A stretch of 64,000 nucleotides of DNA from Streptosporangium oxazolinicum (GTDB lineage Bacteria > Actinomycetota > Actinomycetes > Streptosporangiales > Streptosporangiaceae), in the NCBI RefSeq assembly GCF_039537505.1, contig NZ_BAABAQ010000022.1, positions 1 to 64,000 on the forward strand, written 5' to 3'. The position numbers and the translations under genes were made by a program. Positions 41,522-48,916 of the stretch are shown piece after piece. The notes below the pieces were generated by a model that was not told the origin of the DNA, searched no databases, and worked only from the letters and a program-made list of their open reading frames with translations. Each line of letters begins with the position of its first letter. Positions within the stretch are counted from its first letter, which is position 1.

Positions 41522-43060
41522 CTACTTGACGACCGAGCCGGACCACACCGCGGCGGCCTTCTTGTAGATGGCCGCGGTCTCACCGTCGAAGTACGGCGAG
41601 GTGATGAGGTCGTAGCGACCGTTGCTGTCCTGGTCACCGAAGAGGCTGGTGACACCGTTGACGTAGCCGAGACGCTTGGCGTTGCTGTACTTGGCGAGCC
41701 AGGGGCCACCGTCGGCGCCAGGGGTGAAGGAGCTCTTGAGGCCGACGTGCTCCTCAACCTTCGTGGAAGCCTGGACGTACTTCTGGGCGTTGGTCTTGCC
41801 GTAGGTCCACTTGGGCGTGACGCCGGTGTAGGCCTTGTTGCCGTCGGGGTGCGCGTCGGCCGGGTAGCCGAACACGAACACCGTCTGCTGCGGCTTCTGG
41901 TTCCAGGTGAAGCCCTGGCCACCAACGTTGTCGCCCAGCTTGCCGGCGTCCTTGATGAAGCCCTCGATGATGAAGAACGTGTCCTTGAGGTACTTCGTGG
42001 TCTTGGTCTCCTTCACCCACTTCTGAACGTAGAAGTGAGTGATGGTGTAGTTGCCCTTGGCGTCAATCTTGCGGTAGCCGAGGCCGGTGTAGGCGTCGTA
42101 CTCGGCCTTGGTGACGTCGTCGACGGTGACGTGGGACTTGTTGCCCTGGCCGTCCTTCCACCACGGGCCCGCAGCCTCGAACTGAGCCTTGGAGACCTCG
42201 TCCTTGGTCCTGACGGCCTTGTACCAAACGCCGTCGATCTTTTCCTTCCAGTCCGGGCCGACCAGGACCTGGGAAGCCTCCTCCTTGGCGTAGCAGTCGG
42301 AGGTCTCCTTCCCGTTCAGGTCCTTGCACTCCTCGTACTGGGCCTTGGTGATCTCCTCGGTCTTGACGTCCTTGGGACCAACGAACTTCTCGTAGTCTTC
42401 CTTGGACACGACCTTGGGGGTGCCGCCGCCGACGTGGACACCGTTGTACACGGTCACGAACGCGTAGTCGCGGTCGTAGTCCTCGTAGTTGGCGAAGTCG
42501 TAGTGGGTGTAGGCCGTCTTACCGGCGTACACGCCCCACGGAGCCTTGCCCTGGTAGTAGCCGGGGACGAAGGCCCAGTTGTCCATGACGCTGGCGTTCG
42601 CCTTGTCGTCGTACACGCAGTGACCGGCCGTGGAGACCAGGTTGCGGTACTGCGACTGGATCGAGGTGGCCGAGCACCACTTGAACTCGCCCTTCTCGTC
42701 GACGAAGAACACCTTGCCGATGGACTTCGGCAGGTTGATGTTCTTGACCTTCGAGGTGGTGCTCGTGCCCTCACCGGTCGGGGCGACGGAGCCGGGCTTG
42801 CCGTCGGCGACGTAGCCGCCACTGGCGTTCAGCTTCGGCGTGGCCTTGGCCTCCCAGGTGTAAGGCTTGGCCTTGGCCAGGTTGTTGGCCGTGCCGTTGC
42901 CCGCGAGCCAGAACTCGGCGACGTCGAGAGCGGTCGGGGCGTCCTTGGCCAGGGTGTCGTAGGCCCAGTCCGGAGCGGCGTTGGCGGTGCCGGCCAGACC
43001 GGCGGCCAGCAGACCGGTGGCCAGGATGGCGCCACCGGCGGGGAGGAGGATGCGCTTCAA
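41522..43060 (-). CDS. secreted trypsin-like protein, nucleophile Ser replaced by Asp (copy 2)
   Basis: Identical at nucleotide and protein level to copy 1 (512 aa): signal peptide to residue 28, His147, Asp198, Asp450 in place of the catalytic Ser, no second Cys pair, four-repeat insertion at ~215-345. The TTG start at 43060 follows AAGGAG by 6 nt. The promoter beyond 43160 has its own sequence but keeps the CRP site at -278. Identical coding DNA with diverged promoters suggests recent gene conversion, so the two may produce one protein under different timing. Confidence 0.9.
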   Translation of the reverse strand: MKRILLPAGGAILATGLLAAGLAGTANAAPDWAYDTLAKDAPTALDVAEFWLAGNGTANNLAKAKPYTWEAKATPKLNASGGYVADGKPGSVAPTGEGTSTTSKVKNINLPKSIGKVFFVDEKGEFKWCSATSIQSQYRNLVSTAGHCVYDDKANASVMDNWAFVPGYYQGKAPWGVYAGKTAYTHYDFANYEDYDRDYAFVTVYNGVHVGGGTPKVVSKEDYEKFVGPKDVKTEEITKAQYEECKDLNGKETSDCYAKEEASQVLVGPDWKEKIDGVWYKAVRTKDEVSKAQFEAAGPWWKDGQGNKSHVTVDDVTKAEYDAYTGLGYRKIDAKGNYTITHFYVQKWVKETKTTKYLKDTFFIIEGFIKDAGKLGDNVGGQGFTWNQKPQQTVFVFGYPADAHPDGNKAYTGVTPKWTYGKTNAQKYVQASTKVEEHVGLKSSFTPGADGGPWLAKYSNAKRLGYVNGVTSLFGDQDSNGRYDLITSPYFDGETAAIYKKAAAVWSGSVVK

Positions 43061-43337
43061 GGGAAACTCCTTGGTCTGATGTGGAACGCCTCTTGCGTCC
43101 CATGCGTCAGTAAAGGGATTGCCAGAAACATACAGCGCCGATCTTGAACACCGGAAGCCGGTTCGAGAGGTAAAGGGCGAGCACAAGAGGCCGAGACCGT
43201 TTCGTGATGTTTAGACACCCTTGATGCTGATGTTGGGGTTGAGCCTGGCTTGAGCTGTTTTCGCAGATAGGCGTAAGTGTGGGGTAAAAGTGACTGATGT
43301 GGTGTGATTGGTTGATCGCAGCGAGTCGCGGACCCTG

Positions 43338-43353
43338 TGTGATGCAGATCACA
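43338..43353. promoter_or_regulatory. perfect CRP-type palindrome upstream of copy 2
   Basis: TGTGATGCAGATCACA, exact TGTGA-N6-TCACA, 278 bp upstream of the TTG start; homologous to 40860-40875. Confidence 0.7.
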
Positions 43354-43484
43354 TCAAACTGATGGCACCGATTTCGGGGCGGGCACGTCTAACGCGTCCA
43401 TCCTTGGCCGGACGGGCTTCCGGATCGCCCCGCGGAACGCCTTCTCGTCCTCGGGAATCGGCCTCTTCGCCCCCGGAAACGGGT

Positions 43485-43515
43485 GCGGGGCCCGGCGCTA
43501 CGCGCCGGGCCCCGC
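43485..43515 (-). terminator. terminator of peptidase copy 3
   Basis: A perfect 14-bp GC stem (43485-43498 with 43502-43515, loop TAC), 46 bp below the copy 3 stop. Confidence 0.85.
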
Positions 43516-43560
43516 GGGTGGTCAAGGGGCCGGGAGGGTCCCTCGCCTCAGGTGTGTGGG

Positions 43561-44721
43561 TTACCTGTAGAGCTCGCCGTTCGGGCCGACGATCCTGCCG
43601 GACCACACGTTGGCGGCCTTGCGGTAGATCTCGGCGGTCTCCCCGTCGAAGTACGGCGAGGTGATGAGGTCGTAGCGGTCGTTCTGGTCCTGGTCGCCGA
43701 ACAGGCTGGTGACGCCGTTGACGAGGCCGAGGCGCCTGGAGCTGCTGTACTGCGAGATCCACGGACCACCGTCGGCGCCCGGGGTGAAGGCGCCCTTGAG
43801 GCCGACGTGCTCCTCGACCTTCTCGGCCGGGGAGACGTACTCCTTGCCCGACGTCTTGCCGTACACGTACTTGGGCGTCACGCCGCTGTAGGGCCTGTCG
43901 CCGTCGGGGTGCGGGGCGGTGGGGTAGCCGAAGACGTAGACGGTCTTGCCGGTGCTCTGGTTCCAGGTGAAGCCCTGGCCGCCGACGTTGTCGCCGAGAC
44001 GGCCGACGTCCTTGGAGAGCAGGATGTAGTAGTGCGAGCCACGTGACCACTTGGGTCCGGTGAACCCGTTGTACTCACCCCGGGTGACCTGCTTGACCCC
44101 GTTGAAGGCGACGCCGTTGTAGACCGTGACGAAGGCGTAGTCCTTGTCGTAGTCCTCGTAGTTGGCGAAGTCGTAGTGCGTCCAGGCCGACTTGCCGACG
44201 TAGATGCCCCACGGGGTCTTGCCCTGGTAGTAGCCGGGGACGAAGACCCACTTGTCGAGGGTGTCGCTGTTGCTGCCCGGGTCGTAGACGCAGTGTCCGG
44301 CCGTCGCGACCACGTTGCGGTACTTGCCCTGGATCGAGGTGGCCGAGCACCACCGGTACTGGCCGTTGACGACGAAGAACACCTTGCCGATGGTCTTGGG
44401 CAGGTTCACGTTCTTGGCGAGCGACGGGGTGGGCTTCTCCGAGCCGGTCGGACCGACGCTGCCGGGCCTGCCGTCGGGGGAGAAACCGCCGCCGACCTTC
44501 ATCTTCGGGGCCCCGGGGTCGGGGTTGTAGACCGTCGCCTTCTTGAGGGCTGCGAAGTTCGACGCCGCCCAGAAGTCGATGACCGAGACCGCCGAGGCGT
44601 TGTTCCTCGCCATCGGGTCGGTCGCCCAGTCGGGAGCGGCCTGGGCGGTGCCGGCCATGGTGGTGGCCAGCAGGGCGGTGGCGGCTGCGGCGCCACCGAG
44701 GGGGAGAAGAGAGTGCTTCAA
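43561..44721 (-). CDS. secreted trypsin-like protein, nucleophile Ser replaced by Asp (copy 3)
   Basis: A 386-residue relative of copies 1 and 2. Signal peptide to ~29 (TAQA-APDWA), C125 and His143-C144 (TAGHC), Asp194 (YDKDYAF), GDNVGGQGFTWNQ, and AFTPGADGGPW with Asp317 where the Ser should be. The second Cys pair is Val286 and Gly310. The loop insertion is short, with one repeat-like unit (VTRGEYNGFTGP). The start is TTG 44721 with AAGGAG about 8 nt upstream. Predicted secreted and non-catalytic. Confidence 0.9.
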   Translation of the reverse strand: MKHSLLPLGGAAAATALLATTMAGTAQAAPDWATDPMARNNASAVSVIDFWAASNFAALKKATVYNPDPGAPKMKVGGGFSPDGRPGSVGPTGSEKPTPSLAKNVNLPKTIGKVFFVVNGQYRWCSATSIQGKYRNVVATAGHCVYDPGSNSDTLDKWVFVPGYYQGKTPWGIYVGKSAWTHYDFANYEDYDKDYAFVTVYNGVAFNGVKQVTRGEYNGFTGPKWSRGSHYYILLSKDVGRLGDNVGGQGFTWNQSTGKTVYVFGYPTAPHPDGDRPYSGVTPKYVYGKTSGKEYVSPAEKVEEHVGLKGAFTPGADGGPWISQYSSSRRLGLVNGVTSLFGDQDQNDRYDLITSPYFDGETAEIYRKAANVWSGRIVGPNGELYR

Positions 44722-44824
44722 AAGACGAGCTCCTTGCGCTGCAACGTCCCCGGGCGTCCGGGGACTGCGGGACGACAAGCTACGAACCTATGCAGTGATC
44801 GCCGGAGCAAACCCCGTATAAGGG

Positions 44825-44844
44825 TCTCTTAAGCCTCTCTTAAG
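44825..44844. promoter_or_regulatory. 11-bp-spaced direct repeat upstream of copy 3
   Basis: TCTCTTAAG at 44825-44833 and 44836-44844, one helical turn apart (minus-strand reading CTTAAGAGA twice), 104 bp upstream of the copy 3 start. Same-face direct repeats are typical of OmpR-type response-regulator sites. It lies just past the end of peptidase 4. Confidence 0.4.
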
Positions 44845-44850
44845 GCGGCG

Positions 44851-46080
44851 TTATGTTCGGGGCGCCTGCTGGGTCGCGGCCCAGTGATAGACGACGTAGG
44901 TCGACGCGATGAAGTACGGGGAGGAGATCCTGTCGTACCTGCGGTCGGTGTTGACGTCCCAGGCGAAGCTGTTGACGCCGTTGAGGTAGCCGACACCGGT
45001 CGCGCTGCTGTAGGAGATCAGCCAGGGGCCGCCGCTCGCGCCGTTGGTGAACCCGCAGGTCAGGGCGATTCCCTGCTCGACCAGGCGGGCGGGGGCCGTC
45101 ACGCTGATGGTGCGCCCGTCGCACCACTTCAGCTTCTGGCCGTCGTAGGGCCGGGAGCCGTCGGGGTGCGGGGCGGCGGGGTAGCCGAAGGCGACCGTGG
45201 ACAGGCCCCTGCCGCGGTTGGTCACCAGGCCCTGGCCGCCGACGTTGTCCTCCAGGCTTCCGACGCCCTCCATCTCGTAGGTGCCGGCCGTCTTGCCGGC
45301 CTTCCACCTGAAGCCGTTGTGCACGGTGACGAACGCGTAGTCGTAGTCGTAGTCGCCCTTGCCGACGAAGTCCTCGTGCAGGTTGAGGGAGTGGCCGACG
45401 TAAATTCCGTACGGGGTGTCGCCCTTGTCGTAGCCGGGGATGAAGATCCAGTATTCGGCCTGGCTGCCCGTCTTGGCGTCGTAGGCGCAGTGCCCGGCCG
45501 TCGCGACCAGGTTGTGGTTGGTCGCCGCGACCGAGGAGGCGGAGCACCAGTAGTCCTTGGCACCGATCCGGAAGAACACCTTGCCCACGGTCACCGGTGA
45601 GCTGCCGGAGGCCGGGGTCCTCTTCTTCGGCAGGGTGGGCTTGACGACCGGCGCGGAACTCCCGGACGTGGTGGAGCTCTTCCCGCCGGTGGCCGCGGTC
45701 ATGCTCTCCGCGGTCGTGCTCTCCGCGGCCTCGGATGCCGCGGCGGCGGTGGCGCTCCCCGGCGTGGCACTTCCCGGCGTGGCGCTCCCCGTGGGACCGC
45801 TGGAGGAGGGGGACGCGGAGGAAGGAGTCCCGGAGGAGGGAGGACTGCCGGGCGTGGCCGGCACGTTGTCCATGGCCTGCTTGAGCCTGGCCGGGCTCCA
45901 GTACTCCGCGATCCGCCTCATGTCGGCGCTGCTCTTGGTCAGGGTGATCGAGGTGATCCCGTTGGGAACCCCGTACAGGGGGCCGGCCGCGGCGCTCCCG
46001 GCGAACGCGGACGTCATGGTCACACAGGCGGCGACCAGCCCGCCGAGTGTGGCCGTGAGCCGCCGTGCGCGGGAGGACAT
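44851..46080 (-). CDS. secreted trypsin-like serine peptidase with Ser/Thr/Pro-rich linker (copy 4)
   Basis: A 409-residue exported peptidase with an intact triad: His197 (TAGHC), Asp247 (DYDYDYAF) and Ser349 (TNGASGGPW). Two disulfide pairs are possible: C179-C198, and C320 (LKWCDG) with C342 (LTCGF). After the signal peptide (~1-32), residues 72-160 are a low-complexity linker with SATPGSATPGSA repeats, probably extended and glycosylated, before the catalytic domain. No loop insertion. It starts at ATG 46080. Substrate unknown. Confidence 0.88.
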   Translation of the reverse strand: MSSRARRLTATLGGLVAACVTMTSAFAGSAAAGPLYGVPNGITSITLTKSSADMRRIAEYWSPARLKQAMDNVPATPGSPPSSGTPSSASPSSSGPTGSATPGSATPGSATAAAASEAAESTTAESMTAATGGKSSTTSGSSAPVVKPTLPKKRTPASGSSPVTVGKVFFRIGAKDYWCSASSVAATNHNLVATAGHCAYDAKTGSQAEYWIFIPGYDKGDTPYGIYVGHSLNLHEDFVGKGDYDYDYAFVTVHNGFRWKAGKTAGTYEMEGVGSLEDNVGGQGLVTNRGRGLSTVAFGYPAAPHPDGSRPYDGQKLKWCDGRTISVTAPARLVEQGIALTCGFTNGASGGPWLISYSSATGVGYLNGVNSFAWDVNTDRRYDRISSPYFIASTYVVYHWAATQQAPRT

Positions 46081-46243
46081 GGGGATCCTTTCGGGGACCG
46101 GGAGTTTCGGGGGGCTACCAGAGGTGCAAAGGGTGATTTTTCCAGATCAACTCGGTTTTGGGCAGTTCGTTAGATCGATTCGCTCTTACTCTGTTATCTG
46201 GCCAGTGTGGCTGAAGGTGTATAAGCACCCCGTGAAGGTGAAA

Positions 46244-46273
46244 GAAGGACCCGGTGCGCACACCGGGCCCTTC
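46244..46273 (-). terminator. terminator of peptidase copy 5
   Basis: A 13-bp stem with one mismatch (46244-46256 with 46261-46273, loop CGCA), 20 bp below the stop of copy 5. Confidence 0.8.
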
Positions 46274-46293
46274 CTCGCTCACGAAGCCCGTGT

Positions 46294-47853
46294 CTAGGCG
46301 GGAAGCTTCCCGGTCCAGAGGTTGGCGGCGTGCTTGTAGATGCCGTACGTGTCACCGTTGAAGTACGGGGTGGTGACGCGGTCGTAGCGCTTGTTGCCGT
46401 CGCTGTCGAGCGTGAGGCTCACGACACCGTTGAGGTAGCCGGTCCGCTTGCTGTTCTTGTACTGCAGCAGGAAGGGACCGCCGCTGGCGCCCGGGGTGAA
46501 GGCGCACTTGATCGCCTGGTGCTCCTCGGCCTTGTAGGCCGACACGACGGGCGCGGCGGCGGTCGTGCCGTAGCACCACTTCTGGGTGTGGCCGGAGTAC
46601 GGCTTGTTGCCGTCGAGGTGGGCCGAGGTCGGGTAGCCGAACGTGAAGACCTTCTTGCCCAGCGCCTGGTTCCAGCTGAAGCCCTGGCCGCCGACGTTGT
46701 CGCCGAGACGACCGGCGTCGGCCACCGTCGAGATGTAGTGGCGGAAGATCACGTACTTCACGGACGCGGTCTTCTTGATGTACTTCACCACGAAGTAGTA
46801 GGTGATGGTGTAGTTGCCCTGGGCGTCGATCTTCCGGTAGCCAAGACCCTTGTAGGCGTCGTACTCGGTCTTGGTGACGTTCTCGACGCGGGTCTCGATC
46901 TTGGAACCGGCCTTGGGCCAGTTGGCCTGCGGCAGCTCGTTGCCCTTGAGCGTGACCTTGTCGTTCTTCAGGCCGTAGACCTCGCCGGTGACCTTCTCCC
47001 AGGTCCACTTGTCGGTCTCGGCCGCGACGGCGAGGGCGCCGTTGTACTGGGGGCCGACCTCGTCCTCGGAGGAGACGTTCTCGACCTTGCCCAGGCCGCC
47101 CTTCTGGGTCCACTTGTCGTAGGTCTCGAAGTCGACCGTCGTGGCGGACTCACGGCCCACCCCGCCCTTGTCGACGTGCGCCTTGAAGGTCTTGTAGTCG
47201 ACCTCCTTCTCGGGCTGCTGCTTGATGCCGTTGTAGACGTTGACGAAGGCGTAGTCGTAGTCGTAGTCCTCGTAGACCGTGAAGTCGTCGTGGGTGTTGA
47301 CCTTGGCGCCGACGTAGATGCCCCAGGGGGCCTTGCCCTGGTAGTAGCCGGGGATGAACACGAAGTTGCCGAAGGGCTTGTTCGTGTCGGTGTCGTAGAC
47401 GCAGTGGCCGGCGGTGGCGACCAGGTTGCGGTACTTCGACTGCACGGAGCTGCCGGAGCACCAGCGCTCCTGGCCCTTGTCGTCGACGAAGAAGACCTTG
47501 CCGACGGTGATCGGGAGGTTCACGTTCTTCGACTGGCCGGCGCTCTTGTCCTCTTCGCCGGTCGGCGCGACGACGCCGGGCTTGCCGTCGGCGGCGGCCC
47601 TGGCGGCACCGGTCTTGGTCAGCTTCGCCGAGACGGTGGAGTCGGCGAGGTAGGTCGTCGCCGACTTGAGCTTCGAGGCGGTCCAGTAGCCCGCGATGGC
47701 CTTCGCGTTACCGGAGGGGGTGAGCGCCGAGGACTTGACGTCGGGGTCGGCGGTGCTCGCCTGGGCGGTGGCGGGGAGGGAGGCGCCGATCATCGTGGCG
47801 GCGGCGAGGGCGCCACCGAGGGGAAGGACGAGGCGCTTGGCTCGGGAGTTCAA
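46294..47853 (-). CDS. secreted trypsin-like serine peptidase with large loop insertion (copy 5)
   Basis: A 519-residue exported peptidase. Signal peptide ~1-32, pro-region to ~110, then C132 and His150-C151 (TAGHC), Asp200 (YDYDYAF) and Ser457 (TPGASGGPF), with C427 (KWCYGTT) and C450 (IKCAF) forming the second pair, so it should be active. Between Asp200 and GDNVGG is a ~180-residue insertion whose end (VTKTEYDAYKGLGYRKIDAQ) is nearly the same as in copies 1 and 2, showing the insertion is shared between an active and two inactive members. The start is TTG 47853 after AAGGAG. Confidence 0.9.
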   Translation of the reverse strand: MNSRAKRLVLPLGGALAAATMIGASLPATAQASTADPDVKSSALTPSGNAKAIAGYWTASKLKSATTYLADSTVSAKLTKTGAARAAADGKPGVVAPTGEEDKSAGQSKNVNLPITVGKVFFVDDKGQERWCSGSSVQSKYRNLVATAGHCVYDTDTNKPFGNFVFIPGYYQGKAPWGIYVGAKVNTHDDFTVYEDYDYDYAFVNVYNGIKQQPEKEVDYKTFKAHVDKGGVGRESATTVDFETYDKWTQKGGLGKVENVSSEDEVGPQYNGALAVAAETDKWTWEKVTGEVYGLKNDKVTLKGNELPQANWPKAGSKIETRVENVTKTEYDAYKGLGYRKIDAQGNYTITYYFVVKYIKKTASVKYVIFRHYISTVADAGRLGDNVGGQGFSWNQALGKKVFTFGYPTSAHLDGNKPYSGHTQKWCYGTTAAAPVVSAYKAEEHQAIKCAFTPGASGGPFLLQYKNSKRTGYLNGVVSLTLDSDGNKRYDRVTTPYFNGDTYGIYKHAANLWTGKLPA

Positions 47854-48172
47854 TGGAGCTCCTTCTTTGTCATGGGTCACTCGGGACGCAACCCACGCAT
47901 GCGTAAAGAGACAAGAGGTGACCGTACTCGGCAAAGATGGGTTAAAAAGCTATAAAACGGGCAATCGGTCGGACCGTTACGTTTTTGTTATTAAATCCAT
48001 GGAACCGGGAGTCCCTGGTGCCCGTCTGATCTAACTTCGCTTGATCGAGAAGTTCCGTGTGGGTCATGTGTCCGTATGAACTGCGGAAACACCGTGGCCG
48101 GTGGTTGTCCCGGGAGCGCGACCGGGGGCAGGCTGAGCCGGGCATCCGCGTCACACGTCATCGGGGGATCTC
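47854..48172. other. divergent promoter region, peptidase 5 and SSI inhibitor
   Basis: 319 bp between two divergent genes. An AT-rich core (about 47935-48000, e.g. GGGTTAAAAAGCTATAAAAC and GTTTTTGTTATTAAATCC) contrasts with the genome and probably holds both promoters; an 11-bp inverted repeat CGGTCGGACCG lies around 47967-47977. No gene seen. Confidence 0.5.
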
Positions 48173-48817
48173 ATGCGGCGTCTTCTCTGCCTGGCCGTTG
48201 CCGGCCTCTTCCAGTTCTCGGGTACGGCCGCGGCGGCCACGCCGCCGCTCCTCGATCCCGCTCCCGGGTCGCAGGAGACGAGACCGTTTCCCCGTCCCGG
48301 CGACCGGGGGCCGCAGGTGACGGGGCCGCTCCCGCTCCATCCGGGCGCACCCGCCCAGACCATGCCCGAACCGGTGGATCCGTTCCCCAGGGCCAGGCCC
48401 CCGCGCAGCGCTAAGGCGCTCGTGCTGAGCCTCGCGCGAGGGGACAAACCCCTGCCCGTGGCGAGTCACGCCCTGCTGCTGTGCGATCGGCCCGGTGACA
48501 CCCACCCCGACGCGGTCCACGCGTGCGAGGCGCTGGCCGAGGTGCGGGGCGACCCCGCCAGGCTCAGGCCGAAGGCGGGGGTGGCGTGCACGCTGCAGTA
48601 CGACCCGGTCACGGTGACCGCCATCGGGATCTGGAACAACCGGTTCATCCGGTTCGAACGCACCTACGGCAGCCCCTGCTCGCTGCGGGCCGCCACCGGT
48701 CCGGTCTTCGCCCTCGACAACGGCTCCCCGAGACCGGCGAGCGGGTCGAACGTTCCCGACAGGGTGACGGCCTTTCCCGGGACGGCCCCCGGAGGGGTCC
48801 GGCGGCCGGGTTCGTAA
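48173..48817 (+). CDS. secreted subtilisin-inhibitor-like (SSI family) protein
   Basis: A 214-residue exported protein. Signal peptide 1-~21 (ending TAAAA), a Pro-rich stretch to ~78, then an SSI domain (~80-181) with its four Cys (104, 118, 139, 169) in the usual two-disulfide spacing. The reactive loop reads GVACTLQYDP, aligning with CPMVYDP of Streptomyces SSI: P1 is Leu141, P1' Gln142, suggesting subtilisin/chymotrypsin-like targets rather than trypsin. GIWNNRFIRFERTYGSPCS is the typical C-terminal half. It sits among six trypsin-fold genes. The start is ATG 48173 with GGGGGA upstream. Confidence 0.88.
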   Translation: MRRLLCLAVAGLFQFSGTAAAATPPLLDPAPGSQETRPFPRPGDRGPQVTGPLPLHPGAPAQTMPEPVDPFPRARPPRSAKALVLSLARGDKPLPVASHALLLCDRPGDTHPDAVHACEALAEVRGDPARLRPKAGVACTLQYDPVTVTAIGIWNNRFIRFERTYGSPCSLRAATGPVFALDNGSPRPASGSNVPDRVTAFPGTAPGGVRRPGS

Positions 48818-48836
48818 CCGGAAACCACCCGTGTGA

Positions 48837-48866
48837 GGAGGGCCCGGTCCCAGGACCGGGCCCTCC
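48837..48866. terminator. bidirectional terminator between SSI gene and peptidase 6
   Basis: A perfect 14-bp stem (48837-48850 with 48853-48866, 2-nt CA centre), 20 bp after the SSI stop and 51 bp below the peptidase 6 stop. Confidence 0.88.
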
Positions 48867-48916
48867 CTGTTCACCGCGGCCGGCCGAATGGCCTTACGGT
48901 CGGCCGGTGGTACGAA

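Larger units (their letters stand above)
41403..43160. repeat. 1,758-bp direct repeat, copy B
   Basis: Second copy of 38925-40682, same orientation, separated from copy A by 720 bp. Flanks differ immediately outside on both sides. Confidence 0.95.
43061..43560. other. upstream region of copy 2 and downstream region of copy 3
   Basis: 500 bp without a gene. 43061-43160 belongs to the repeat; 43161-43386 is the diverged, collinear counterpart of 40683-40908 including the CRP palindrome; 43387-43484 shows nothing I can name; 43485-43515 is the terminator of copy 3. Confidence 0.6.
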
